A DNA stretch of 20,381 nt from Bacilli bacterium. Its GTDB lineage: Bacteria > Bacillota_I > Bacilli_A > RF39 > UBA660. Shown here piece after piece: positions 1 through 7,314 of the stretch (positions within the stretch are counted from its first letter, which is position 1; every line of letters starts with the position of its first letter). The position numbers were made by a program, and so were the translations under genes. The stretch is taken from positions 1 to 20,381 of the forward strand of contig JAEDJT010000026.1 in assembly GCA_016296185.1 (NCBI GenBank), written 5' to 3'. The notes beneath the pieces are model-generated. The model worked only from the letters and a program-made list of their open reading frames with translations. It did no database searches and had not been told where the DNA came from.

Positions 1-578
1 TTTAAACATTTTTCTTGAAAATGTTGATCACCAACTGAAAGAATTTCATCTACTAATAGTATTTCAGCATCTACATTAATAGCTACAGAGAAAGCAAGTC
101 TCATATACATACCTGAAGAATAGGTTCTAACAGGATTATCAATATAAGTTCCTAATTCACTAAACTCAATAATACTATCTAATCTTTTATCAATTTCTTG
201 TTTTGATAATCCAAAAATAGAAGCATTAAAATATATATTTTCTCTTCCACTAAAATCAGGATGGAAACCAGCACCTAATTCAAGTAAAGAAGTTAATTTG
301 CCATTAGTATAAATCTTACCTTTATTAGGAAAAATAATTTGTGTCATTAATTTAAGTAATGTTGATTTACCACTACCATTAGTACCAATTAATGCAACAC
401 ATTCACCTTTCTTAATTTTTAAATCTACACCATTTAAAACTACTCTTTTTTCTTTTTTATTTCTAGAAAATAAAGATAGTAAACTTTCTTTAAGTGTATT
501 TGATTTGTCTAAGTAAACATCAAAAGTTTTATATACACCATCACATACGATGCTATAATCACTCTTATTCATATTCAT
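1..578 (-). CDS. Polysaccharide/teichoic-acid ABC exporter ATPase, partial (3' end outside window)
   Basis: The first 192 codons are visible; the frame is open to the window edge. The protein is a TagH/Wzt/RfbE-family nucleotide-binding subunit that powers export of lipid-linked wall polymers through a two-subunit ABC channel. The Walker A motif GTNGSGKST is at residues 65-73. The segment LGAGFHPDFSGRENI (101-115) is typical of this subfamily. The ABC signature SSGMYMR is at 154-160, and Walker B EILLVDE is at 172-178, followed by SVGD. The ATG at 578 is chosen because AAAGGAAAG sits just upstream; an in-frame ATG at 572 is possible. Whether it has the C-terminal glycan-recognition domain of Wzt cannot be seen, and no permease partner is in the window. 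It lies downstream of the glycosyltransferase run but is separated from it by a terminator and has its own promoter. Confidence 0.9.
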   Translation of the reverse strand, partial: MNMNKSDYSIVCDGVYKTFDVYLDKSNTLKESLLSLFSRNKKEKRVVLNGVDLKIKKGECVALIGTNGSGKSTLLKLMTQIIFPNKGKIYTNGKLTSLLELGAGFHPDFSGRENIYFNASIFGLSKQEIDKRLDSIIEFSELGTYIDNPVRTYSSGMYMRLAFSVAINVDAEILLVDEILSVGDQHFQEKCL

Positions 579-591
579 CTACTTTCCTTTC

Positions 592-668
592 ATTATGTAT
601 TATACCATATTTATATATCTTTTCCTACAAAATAAGCGAATAATAACTATAATAAATACATATATCAA
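592..668 (-). promoter_or_regulatory. Promoter region for the ABC exporter ATPase gene
   Basis: Two candidates lie between the terminator at 673-700 and the start at 578. The nearer has a perfect extended -10, TGG+TATAAT (607-599), but a poor -35, giving a leader of about 14 nt. The farther has TTGATA (668-663), a 17-nt spacer and TATTAT (645-640). Either would let the exporter be expressed separately from the upstream glycosyltransferases. Confidence 0.55.
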
Positions 669-672
669 ATAT

Positions 673-700
673 AAAAAAACATCGTACAATACGATGTTTT
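673..700 (-). terminator. Intrinsic terminator of the glycosyltransferase operon
   Basis: Read on the minus strand, an 11-bp perfect stem (AAAACATCGTA / TACGATGTTTT, 700-690 and 686-676) with a 3-nt loop runs into an uninterrupted T tract. The TAA stop of the upstream GT4 gene (699-701) overlaps the base of the stem. It separates the glycosyltransferase run from the ABC ATPase gene. Confidence 0.85.
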
Positions 701-1781
701 ATCCATTAATTATTTTTATTATTTTTTCTTCAATATCTTTATTATATTTATTATAATCAAATTTATCTTTAATCTTAAATCCATTATCTAAATAATCTTT
801 CATCATTTCATAAACTGAATCAGTATCAAATTCACAAAACTTTCCATACTTATTATCTAAATCTTCCCAATCACTTACTTTAGTAGAAAGTATTGGTTTA
901 TTCATTATCATAGATTCTAAGAATACTACAGGAAATCCTTCATATTCACTAGATAAAATAACAGCATCTGCTAAATTATAATATGGATAAGGATTCTTTT
1001 GTCTTCCTAAATTATAAATAACTTTATCTAATTTATTAACTTTAATCATTTCATCATACATCATGCTATCTGGTCCATCACCTATAAACATAATTTCAAA
1101 TTTATATCCTTCATCAATTAAACGCTTACTAGCATCAATAATTCTAGATAATCTTTTTTGAAATTCATCATGTCTTCCAACATTAATAAATACAGGATCC
1201 TTACCTCTTTTATAATCACATTCTTCTTTAGCGTTTTCTAATATAGAATTACCATCAATAAAGTTATTACAAACAATAGTGTTTTTTAAACCTTCATAAT
1301 GTTTACAAATATCTCTTCTATTTTCTTCAGAAACAAATACAACATTCTTAAATTGTTTAGCAAATACACCATCTAAATAATCTTTTAATTTAGATTCATC
1401 TTTATCATATAAAACATAATAATTACCATGCATCCATAATGCATTATTATCACTAGCAGCAAGTGCTAAATGAGCACCAGGAATAGAATAAGTACAAAAA
1501 GAACATGAAAAATCATATTTCTTATTTAGTTTATTCTTCCAACTAATTAATTTAGTTCTATTAAGAATTTTTCTTAAAGGAACAAATTTACAATCACTAA
1601 TTTTATATTCTAATACTTCTACTTCTTTAGGTATTTGATCTAAAAATATACCTTCTTTTTTTTCTAATATTAAAGTTACATCATATTCTTTATAATCTAA
1701 AACCTTTAGAAGATTTATTAATGCTTTTTCAATACCACCAACATTCATACTATAAGCAGTAAATAATAATTTCTTTTTCAT
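699..1781 (-). CDS. GT4-family glycosyltransferase
   Basis: A cytosolic, GT-B fold, retaining glycosyltransferase of 360 residues that would add a sugar to a lipid-linked surface glycan. The N-terminal Rossmann half opens with an NVGGIEKALINLL segment (residues 13-25), the usual acceptor-side glycine loop of GT4 enzymes. The C-terminal half begins near residue 197 (FINVGRHDEFQKRL) and contains FIGDGP (232-237). The EX7E donor-site motif is at E281-E289 (EGFPVVFLE). Length and layout are normal for the family; donor and acceptor cannot be told from sequence. The ATG at 1781 has a perfect AGGAGG seven bases upstream, overlapping the TAG stop of the previous gene. It is the last gene of the five-gene run and ends in the terminator at 673-700. 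Confidence 0.9.
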   Translation of the reverse strand: MKKKLLFTAYSMNVGGIEKALINLLKVLDYKEYDVTLILEKKEGIFLDQIPKEVEVLEYKISDCKFVPLRKILNRTKLISWKNKLNKKYDFSCSFCTYSIPGAHLALAASDNNALWMHGNYYVLYDKDESKLKDYLDGVFAKQFKNVVFVSEENRRDICKHYEGLKNTIVCNNFIDGNSILENAKEECDYKRGKDPVFINVGRHDEFQKRLSRIIDASKRLIDEGYKFEIMFIGDGPDSMMYDEMIKVNKLDKVIYNLGRQKNPYPYYNLADAVILSSEYEGFPVVFLESMIMNKPILSTKVSDWEDLDNKYGKFCEFDTDSVYEMMKDYLDNGFKIKDKFDYNKYNKDIEEKIIKIING

Positions 1782-1792
1782 ACATAAACCTC

Positions 1793-2671
1793 CTAAAACT
1801 TCTTAGATTTTATATAACCAGGAATAACTAATAAAGCAACTAACATTTTATATGCTTTAGCTTTTTTTATACATTCCATTTTACTTACACCTGTAAGATA
1901 ACTAAATAATATATAATGTTTAACAAAGTATAACTTACGTTTAAACACAGTATCTTTCTTAATATAAGTTAAACATTCATTAAAATATTCAGCATATCCT
2001 TTAGGATATTTCTTAAATATTTTATTAATATTTTTAGAATACCCTTCATTCATATATTCCCCATAAACTAAATCAACATCTTTAAATAACATACCATCAT
2101 ATAATTGATCTAATTCATAATATAATCTAGCTTCAGTTACAAAGTTTTCACCATCTTCAACTTTATAAAAATATTTCTTTCTAACATCAGTTTTAAAAGT
2201 TAAATTCATATCAAAGTCATAACCATATTTATTATGAATATCAAATAATGTAATAACTTTATTATTTAATTCAGGTATCATACTAGTATCTTTTTCACCT
2301 AGTACTCTTTTATATAAAATACCATATACATTGTCATCTAAATTTTCATAATCTTTAGCAACCATTTCTAATCCATTATCTACTAAATAATCATCAGAAT
2401 CTATTTCTATTACCACATCACCAGTAACATATTCCATAGCTGCATTTATTTCTCTTTGTTTACCCATATTATCATTATAATGATAATCTATTTTAAACTT
2501 AACTTCTTTAATCCATTTTTTAAATAAATCTTTAGTTCCATCTTTAGAACCATCATCCATTACTATCCATTCAAAATCTTTAAATGTTTCATAATTCTTT
2601 TTTAAACTCTCATAAAGTTTAAGTAATTCTTTTTCTCTATTATAAGTTGCAGTTACAACAGATATTTTCAT
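1793..2671 (-). CDS. GT2-family glycosyltransferase
   Basis: An inverting GT-A glycosyltransferase of 292 residues. The N-terminal nucleotide-binding part has ISVVTATYN (3-11), the DDGS motif (39-42) and the metal-binding DSDD (91-94). The C-terminal third is basic and aromatic with no clear membrane helix. The start is taken as ATG at 2671, preceded by AAGGTGAG; a longer frame back to a TTG at 2686 would place the start inside the ribosome-binding site and the upstream gene. With this start, the upstream TAA (2673-2675) and the ATG are one base apart, so translation is probably coupled. The substrate is unknown; membership of the surface-polysaccharide pathway is inferred from context. Confidence 0.88.
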   Translation of the reverse strand: MKISVVTATYNREKELLKLYESLKKNYETFKDFEWIVMDDGSKDGTKDLFKKWIKEVKFKIDYHYNDNMGKQREINAAMEYVTGDVVIEIDSDDYLVDNGLEMVAKDYENLDDNVYGILYKRVLGEKDTSMIPELNNKVITLFDIHNKYGYDFDMNLTFKTDVRKKYFYKVEDGENFVTEARLYYELDQLYDGMLFKDVDLVYGEYMNEGYSKNINKIFKKYPKGYAEYFNECLTYIKKDTVFKRKLYFVKHYILFSYLTGVSKMECIKKAKAYKMLVALLVIPGYIKSKKF

Positions 2672-2672
2672 A

Positions 2673-3776
2673 TTACTCACCTTCAATCACATTAACAATT
2701 TCTTGTAATATCTTTTTATTAGTATCTTTATTACTTTTCTTAACTTTAGGTAATTTCTTAATTACATTCTTTAATCCTTTATAGATACCATCTTCATTAT
2801 TTTTTAATATTAAATTATTATCATATTCTATTAATGTTTCTCTAGCAGCACTATCAGAAATAATAATATATTTATTTAATGCTCTAGCTTCTAATAATAC
2901 CATTGGATATCCTTCATAATATGAAGCTAATAAGAAATAATCAGCAGCTTTTATATAAGGATATGGATTTTCTCTAGAACCTAATAATATAAATGAATCA
3001 CTAATACCTAGTTCATCAATCTTATTTTGTAATTCTTCATGTAATGGTCCATCACCAACAACATAAATATTATGTTCTAATCCATCATCAATTAATTTCT
3101 TATGTACATCTATTAATCTTCCTACAGCTTTTTGATCAACTAATCTAGATACTTGTACAAAAGATATTTTCTTTTTATCAATTTCTTTTGCTTCTCCTGC
3201 ATCAGCTTTTTCTTTAACTAAATCACAATCTAAATAATTATAAATTACTCTCTTCTTAACCTTATTACCTTTAAAGTATCTTTGAAATTTATTTAAATTA
3301 TCTTGTGATACAAATATTAATTCATCATATTTTAAATAAGCTTCTTTATTTAAATCTTGTTTAGCTTTAGCTTTTTCTCCACTACCAAATACATCTTCAA
3401 TATCATTATGAACCCAAGCTATCTTTCTAGCTTTTGATTCACCACTAAATATCCATGTCATAGGTCCTTCTAAGAAAGCTATCTCTACATCATATTTATC
3501 TTTAATATATTTTTTATATATCATATTTCTTAATGTAGTATTTAACATTTGTAATGATATTTTTAATTTTGTAAATTTATTTAAATCATTATATTTTTTA
3601 TCATAAACTGATACTAACTTAACTTTTTTATTTAATTGTTTTTCAAATTCTCCATCACCATATAAAGTAAATATAGTAACATCATATTTATCTACTAATT
3701 TATTAGATATATCTACTAAAACTCTTTCAGCACCACCTAAATTTAAACCAGTAATACCAAATACTATTTTTTTCAT
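2673..3776 (-). CDS. GT4-family glycosyltransferase
   Basis: A GT-B fold glycosyltransferase of 367 residues, similar in plan to the last gene of this run but clearly diverged. The N-terminal domain starts with GLNLGGAERVLVDI (10-23). The C-terminal domain begins near 203 and has the conserved Arg/Lys pair of the donor site (R211 and K216, in SRLVDQK). VVGDGP is at 239-244, and the EX7E motif is at E288-E296 (EGYPMVLLE). Its ATG overlaps the TGA of the upstream polymerase-like gene by four bases (ATGA), and AAGGAGGG lies six bases before the ATG. It is an internal member of the glycan-assembly operon; sugar specificity is unknown. Confidence 0.9.
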   Translation of the reverse strand: MKKIVFGITGLNLGGAERVLVDISNKLVDKYDVTIFTLYGDGEFEKQLNKKVKLVSVYDKKYNDLNKFTKLKISLQMLNTTLRNMIYKKYIKDKYDVEIAFLEGPMTWIFSGESKARKIAWVHNDIEDVFGSGEKAKAKQDLNKEAYLKYDELIFVSQDNLNKFQRYFKGNKVKKRVIYNYLDCDLVKEKADAGEAKEIDKKKISFVQVSRLVDQKAVGRLIDVHKKLIDDGLEHNIYVVGDGPLHEELQNKIDELGISDSFILLGSRENPYPYIKAADYFLLASYYEGYPMVLLEARALNKYIIISDSAARETLIEYDNNLILKNNEDGIYKGLKNVIKKLPKVKKSNKDTNKKILQEIVNVIEGE

Positions 3777-5161
3777 TCTAAACCCTCCTTATGTAATTTA
3801 CATAACATAATAGATAATATTAAAGTACATGTACTTGAAAATAATACATAACCTGCCATAAATGATAATCCTATAGCAAGTATAATTCCAAACATGTTCA
3901 TAACATATGAGATATCAACATGTCCTATATAAGTTTTCTTTATTGAATATATTACTAATCCTATAAAAGGACATAAATATAAGATAAAACCTAATAAACC
4001 AAAATTTAATAATAATGCAGGTAATTCCATTTCTAATACCATTTCACCATAATTAGTTATCTTACCATTACCAAATATCATATAAATAATACTTTTTTGA
4101 TGTTTAACTAATTTAATATTATAAATTAATTGTTGTTTTCTATTATCATTAGGATTTATTTCCTTCTTATTACAATATTCATACATATCTAAATAAGCAT
4201 CTCTTTGAGAATCACTCATATAACCTTCTGGTATTTCATTATGATTAATTTGCCATACTATAGCACTAGTATCACCAGTAGTATGTCCAATACTATTAGT
4301 ATTAATATCAACTATACCATTACTTTCTTTAGTAATATGTATTCTTCTATTTAATGTTTCAGATCCTATACTACCAATTAATAAAGCAATAACACCAAAT
4401 ATACCAACACTAACTATAATAGCTTTCTTATTTATTTTTTTACTTTTAATAAACTTAATAACAATACTAGCAATTATATAAACTAATAAAACTAATATAA
4501 ATCCTAACATACCAGTTCTAGTACCTACTAAGAATATTAAGTATATTCCTAATAATATAAACATTACTAAACCTTCAAATTGTTTACTAACAAAATCATC
4601 ATTTAATCTAGTAATTAAATTACTAAATAATAATATAAGTACAGTACTAATACTATTACCAGATAAGAAATAACTTCTATAACCCATACCTTCTAAATAT
4701 GTAGTAAAAGATGTTTTACTTATAATACTAAAATAAATAATACCCATATATTCTATTAACATAATAAACATATATTTATTTAAATCTTTTAATCTACCCT
4801 TCTTATAAAAATAGAATAATATCAATAATAAATAAATATTATAAGTATAATTAATAACATAAGTAGCTTCTTCAAATATTGTTCCATAACTTATACCTGT
4901 TAATAAATGATTAGTTATTAACAAGTGTATTCCACCATAGAATACATATATAAATGCACTTAATAATAATGGTATTCTATAATCTTTTTCTTTAAAGAAT
5001 ATATATCCTAATAATATTAAAGGTATTATTGGTCTTATAATCATAGTAGGACTAATACTTAAATTAGGAACATAAGTATTTAATAAACAACTACTAGCAT
5101 CCAATAAAGGACTTATTAATATAAATAAATATATTAAATATTCAATTTTAAATTTCTTCAT
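3773..5161 (-). CDS. Polysaccharide polymerase / O-antigen-ligase-like membrane protein
   Basis: A 462-residue integral membrane protein with roughly eleven to twelve hydrophobic segments. A large hydrophilic loop lies at about residues 268-360 between two membrane blocks. This is the layout of the Wzy/WaaL O-antigen ligase superfamily, which joins or transfers lipid-linked glycans at the outer face of the membrane. Supporting details are LVGTRTGMLG (211-220) just before the penultimate block, and a GNG turn (364-366) followed by E-L-P-x-LLLNFGLLGFILY (379-395), both typical in such proteins. Sequence in this superfamily is poorly conserved, so polymerase versus ligase cannot be decided. SD AGGTGA precedes the ATG at 5161. 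The TGA stop overlaps the next start as ATGA. It sits in the middle of the glycosyltransferase operon; no Wzx flippase is visible. Confidence 0.75.
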   Translation of the reverse strand: MKKFKIEYLIYLFILISPLLDASSCLLNTYVPNLSISPTMIIRPIIPLILLGYIFFKEKDYRIPLLLSAFIYVFYGGIHLLITNHLLTGISYGTIFEEATYVINYTYNIYLLLILFYFYKKGRLKDLNKYMFIMLIEYMGIIYFSIISKTSFTTYLEGMGYRSYFLSGNSISTVLILLFSNLITRLNDDFVSKQFEGLVMFILLGIYLIFLVGTRTGMLGFILVLLVYIIASIVIKFIKSKKINKKAIIVSVGIFGVIALLIGSIGSETLNRRIHITKESNGIVDINTNSIGHTTGDTSAIVWQINHNEIPEGYMSDSQRDAYLDMYEYCNKKEINPNDNRKQQLIYNIKLVKHQKSIIYMIFGNGKITNYGEMVLEMELPALLLNFGLLGFILYLCPFIGLVIYSIKKTYIGHVDISYVMNMFGIILAIGLSFMAGYVLFSSTCTLILSIMLCKLHKEGLE

Positions 5162-5168
5162 AAGTCAC

Positions 5169-6101
5169 CTACTTTACTATTAATCTTACATATAAATTAG
5201 GTACTAATCTAAATACTTGTTTTTTAACTTTTCTTACTATAGTATCATCAATTAAATATTTATATATATTTCTTTTCTTTAATTCTTTAATATAATCTTT
5301 TAATACAGAACCATCCATTTCTTTGGTTCTATTAATCATTCCGTTAGATATATAACTTTTAAATAACTTTCTAGTTTCACTACTAACTTTAATATCATCT
5401 ATCATTTTCATTAATCTATCATATTGATCAAATGAATCTTTATTTCTAGATACTATTTTTTCTTTACTACTTGTCATAATACTGTTTTCTCTAACGTAAT
5501 AGTTATATCCAATTAAGTCAATACATGTCACACTATCGGCATTAACAACAACGATTGGAGTTAATCCAAAATCTTCATGTACTCTTCCTTCTAAATATTT
5601 ATAATTATTCTTTTTCCAATACTCTAATCTATAAGCATAAGTTACAGGTGTAACAAATAAATCATTTTTTAATAAAATACTAAAAGCTTCTTCTCCATCT
5701 AAATGTTTAAATGTTTCAGGTTTATCATATTTAGTTCTATCTGGATATATCATTTGAATTTGATATTTAACTAAATCTAATTTATCTTTTTCTAATATTT
5801 TATTTAATTCTTTTAATAAATCTTTGTGAATAGTATCATCACTGTCTACAAATATAAAATAATCTCCAGTACATTGACTTATACCATAATTTCTTGTATC
5901 AGCAACACCAGTATTATCTTTACTAATTAATTTAATTCTCTTATCAGTATATTTTTCTAATATATCTTTAGATTTATCTGTTGATCCATCATTTACAATT
6001 ATTAATTCAAAATTATCATAACTTTGATTTAAAATACTATCTATACAATCTTTAATATATTTTTCAACATTATAAACTGGAACTATAACACTAAATTTCA
6101 T
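5169..6101 (-). CDS. GT2-family glycosyltransferase (EpsH/EpsJ-like)
   Basis: A GT-A inverting glycosyltransferase of 310 residues with the standard bacterial exopolysaccharide type of N-terminus. FSVIVPVYNVEKYI is at residues 3-16, VNDGSTDKS at 36-44, and DSDD at 86-89 for metal and nucleotide-sugar binding. The C-terminal 200 residues are variable, as usual. The start is ATG at 6101, with AAGGTGAT four bases before it; a longer reading from a GTG at 6110 falls inside this ribosome-binding site and is rejected. It is the first gene of the five-gene run, seven bases before the polymerase-like gene, and follows the terminator of the TagO-like gene, so it may have its own promoter (6120-6148). 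Confidence 0.92.
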   Translation of the reverse strand: MKFSVIVPVYNVEKYIKDCIDSILNQSYDNFELIIVNDGSTDKSKDILEKYTDKRIKLISKDNTGVADTRNYGISQCTGDYFIFVDSDDTIHKDLLKELNKILEKDKLDLVKYQIQMIYPDRTKYDKPETFKHLDGEEAFSILLKNDLFVTPVTYAYRLEYWKKNNYKYLEGRVHEDFGLTPIVVVNADSVTCIDLIGYNYYVRENSIMTSSKEKIVSRNKDSFDQYDRLMKMIDDIKVSSETRKLFKSYISNGMINRTKEMDGSVLKDYIKELKKRNIYKYLIDDTIVRKVKKQVFRLVPNLYVRLIVK

Positions 6102-6119
6102 ACTAATCACCTTACATTA

Positions 6120-6148
6120 ATTTTACCATTATTTACACATAAATAAAA
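6120..6148 (-). promoter_or_regulatory. Possible promoter for the glycosyltransferase operon
   Basis: An extended -10-like TGG+TAAAAT (6128-6120) with a weak TTTTAT (6148-6143) at 17 nt lies between the terminator hairpin and the GT2 start at 6101. The -35 overlaps the terminator's T tract. The match is weak; readthrough from the TagO-like gene is the alternative. Confidence 0.3.
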
Positions 6149-6171
6149 GGAAGTAATTACTTACTTCCTTT
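6141..6171 (-). terminator. Probable intrinsic terminator after the TagO-like gene
   Basis: An 11-bp perfect stem AAAGGAAGTAA / TTACTTCCTTT (6171-6161 and 6156-6146) has a 4-nt loop that holds the TAA stop (6157-6159). On the minus strand the stem is followed by TTTTATTTAT, a broken T tract, so termination may be partial. It could be used on the plus strand too (TTTCTTTTT). Confidence 0.65.
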
Positions 6172-7218
6172 CTTTTTATCTTTATCATGTAAGAATAATA
6201 TATCAGTTTTAAGTACTAAGAATAATAATAAAATCATTAATAATACATATAACATAATTGCTACTTTAGCATCTCCTAATACATAGAATACAGAAACACT
6301 AGCAAATAATATATTAATTCCATAAATAATTAAAACTGTAGTTCTAACACTAAATTTCATTTTTAATAATTGATGATGAAAATGATCTTTATCAGGAGAC
6401 ATTACTGGTTCTCCTTTTAATAATCTTCTTAAAATAGCAAATGTTGTATCAAATATAGGTATTGCAAGTATTACAACAGGAATAACTAAACTTGTTAATG
6501 TTGCTGTCTTAAATCCTAATAATCCAATAACACTAATAGTAAATCCTAAGAATAAACTACCAGTATCCCCCATAAATATCTTAGCAGGATAGAAATTATG
6601 TAATAAGAAACCTAAAGTAGCTCCTAACATAATTAATGATAATATTGTATCTAATCCTTCCATCTTATTTAAGATAAATGCAATAATAGCTATTGTTAAG
6701 AAATAGATAGAAGAAATACCTCCAGCCAAACCATCTAAGCCATCTATTAAATTAATTGCATTAGTAATAGCAAGTATAAATAATATAGTAAGAATATAAT
6801 TAATTGGTTTAATAAAATTAATTGTTAAACCTAATACATCAACATGATCTACAACAATATTTCCATAAAATACTACTACACATGCTGCAACAGCTTGTAA
6901 TAAGAATTTAACTTTAGCAGGTACTGGTTTAATATCATCAAATATACCTGTCAACACGATGATAAAACCACCTATTAAAATTGACAACATTTGTAAACTA
7001 GTACGTGCAAACAACATGTAACCTAATAAGAAAGCACCAAATATTGCAAGCCCACCCATACGTGGCATTGGTTTACTATGAACCTTTCTTTCATTAGGTA
7101 TATCCATTGCTCCACAATGCTCTGCAACCTTTTTAACAAAAGGAATTAACACAGCACTTGTTAGGAACGTAATTAATACTATTAAAAATATATTATGTCC
7201 ATTAACTTCATAATTCAT
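6157..7218 (-). CDS. tagO: Undecaprenyl-phosphate N-acetylhexosamine-1-phosphate transferase (TagO/WecA/MraY family)
   Basis: A polytopic membrane enzyme that moves an N-acetylhexosamine 1-phosphate (normally GlcNAc-1-P) from UDP-sugar to undecaprenyl phosphate, the first step of wall teichoic acid or related glycan synthesis. Landmarks are KPMPRMGGLAI (49-59), the metal-site DD at 94-95 (GIFDDIK), NAINLIDGLDGLAGG (153-167), FMGDTGSLFLG (215-225), D257 and the carbohydrate-recognition motif DHFHHQLL (278-285). The HxHH-type motif separates TagO/WecA from peptidoglycan MraY. About ten or eleven membrane helices fill 353 residues, the usual size. The start is ATG at 7218, with AGGTGAT just upstream; a GTG at 7227 lies within that site and is rejected. 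It is the likely initiating enzyme for the glycosyltransferases downstream. Sugar specificity is inferred. Confidence 0.9.
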   Translation of the reverse strand: MNYEVNGHNIFLIVLITFLTSAVLIPFVKKVAEHCGAMDIPNERKVHSKPMPRMGGLAIFGAFLLGYMLFARTSLQMLSILIGGFIIVLTGIFDDIKPVPAKVKFLLQAVAACVVVFYGNIVVDHVDVLGLTINFIKPINYILTILFILAITNAINLIDGLDGLAGGISSIYFLTIAIIAFILNKMEGLDTILSLIMLGATLGFLLHNFYPAKIFMGDTGSLFLGFTISVIGLLGFKTATLTSLVIPVVILAIPIFDTTFAILRRLLKGEPVMSPDKDHFHHQLLKMKFSVRTTVLIIYGINILFASVSVFYVLGDAKVAIMLYVLLMILLLFLVLKTDILFLHDKDKKKGSK

Positions 7219-7235
7219 GTTAATCACCTATAAAT

Positions 7236-7241
7236 ATTATA
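7236..7241 (-). promoter_or_regulatory. -10 element of a likely tagO promoter
   Basis: A perfect TATAAT lies 18 bases before the ATG at 7218, downstream of the terminator at 7287-7314. No good -35 is seen at 17-18 nt (TTATGT / TTTATG). The leader would be only about ten bases. Confidence 0.45.
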
Positions 7242-7286
7242 AGATAAATCAAGGAAAACATAAATGATTTTCTTAAGATGTGTAAA

Positions 7287-7314
7287 TAAAAAAGAATGAT
7301 ATTTCTATCATTCT
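7287..7314 (-). terminator. Intrinsic terminator of the glucosaminidase-cohesin operon
   Basis: On the minus strand a 9-bp perfect stem AGAATGATA / TATCATTCT with a stable GAAA tetraloop is followed by a run of T. The TAG stop of the cohesin-like gene (7313-7315) touches the stem. Confidence 0.85.

Noticed and set aside
673..673. Genetic code 4 (UGA as Trp), suggested by the very low GC
   Set aside because: TGA ends the polymerase-like gene (3773) and the ABC ATPase (19641) at exactly the expected protein length and at ATGA overlaps, and all tryptophans checked are TGG.
7219..7227. Upstream GTG start adding three residues to the TagO-like protein
   Set aside because: The GTG is the GTG of the AGGTGAT ribosome-binding site for the ATG at 7218. 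The same reasoning removes the GTG at 6110, the TTG at 2686 and the TTG at 9100.
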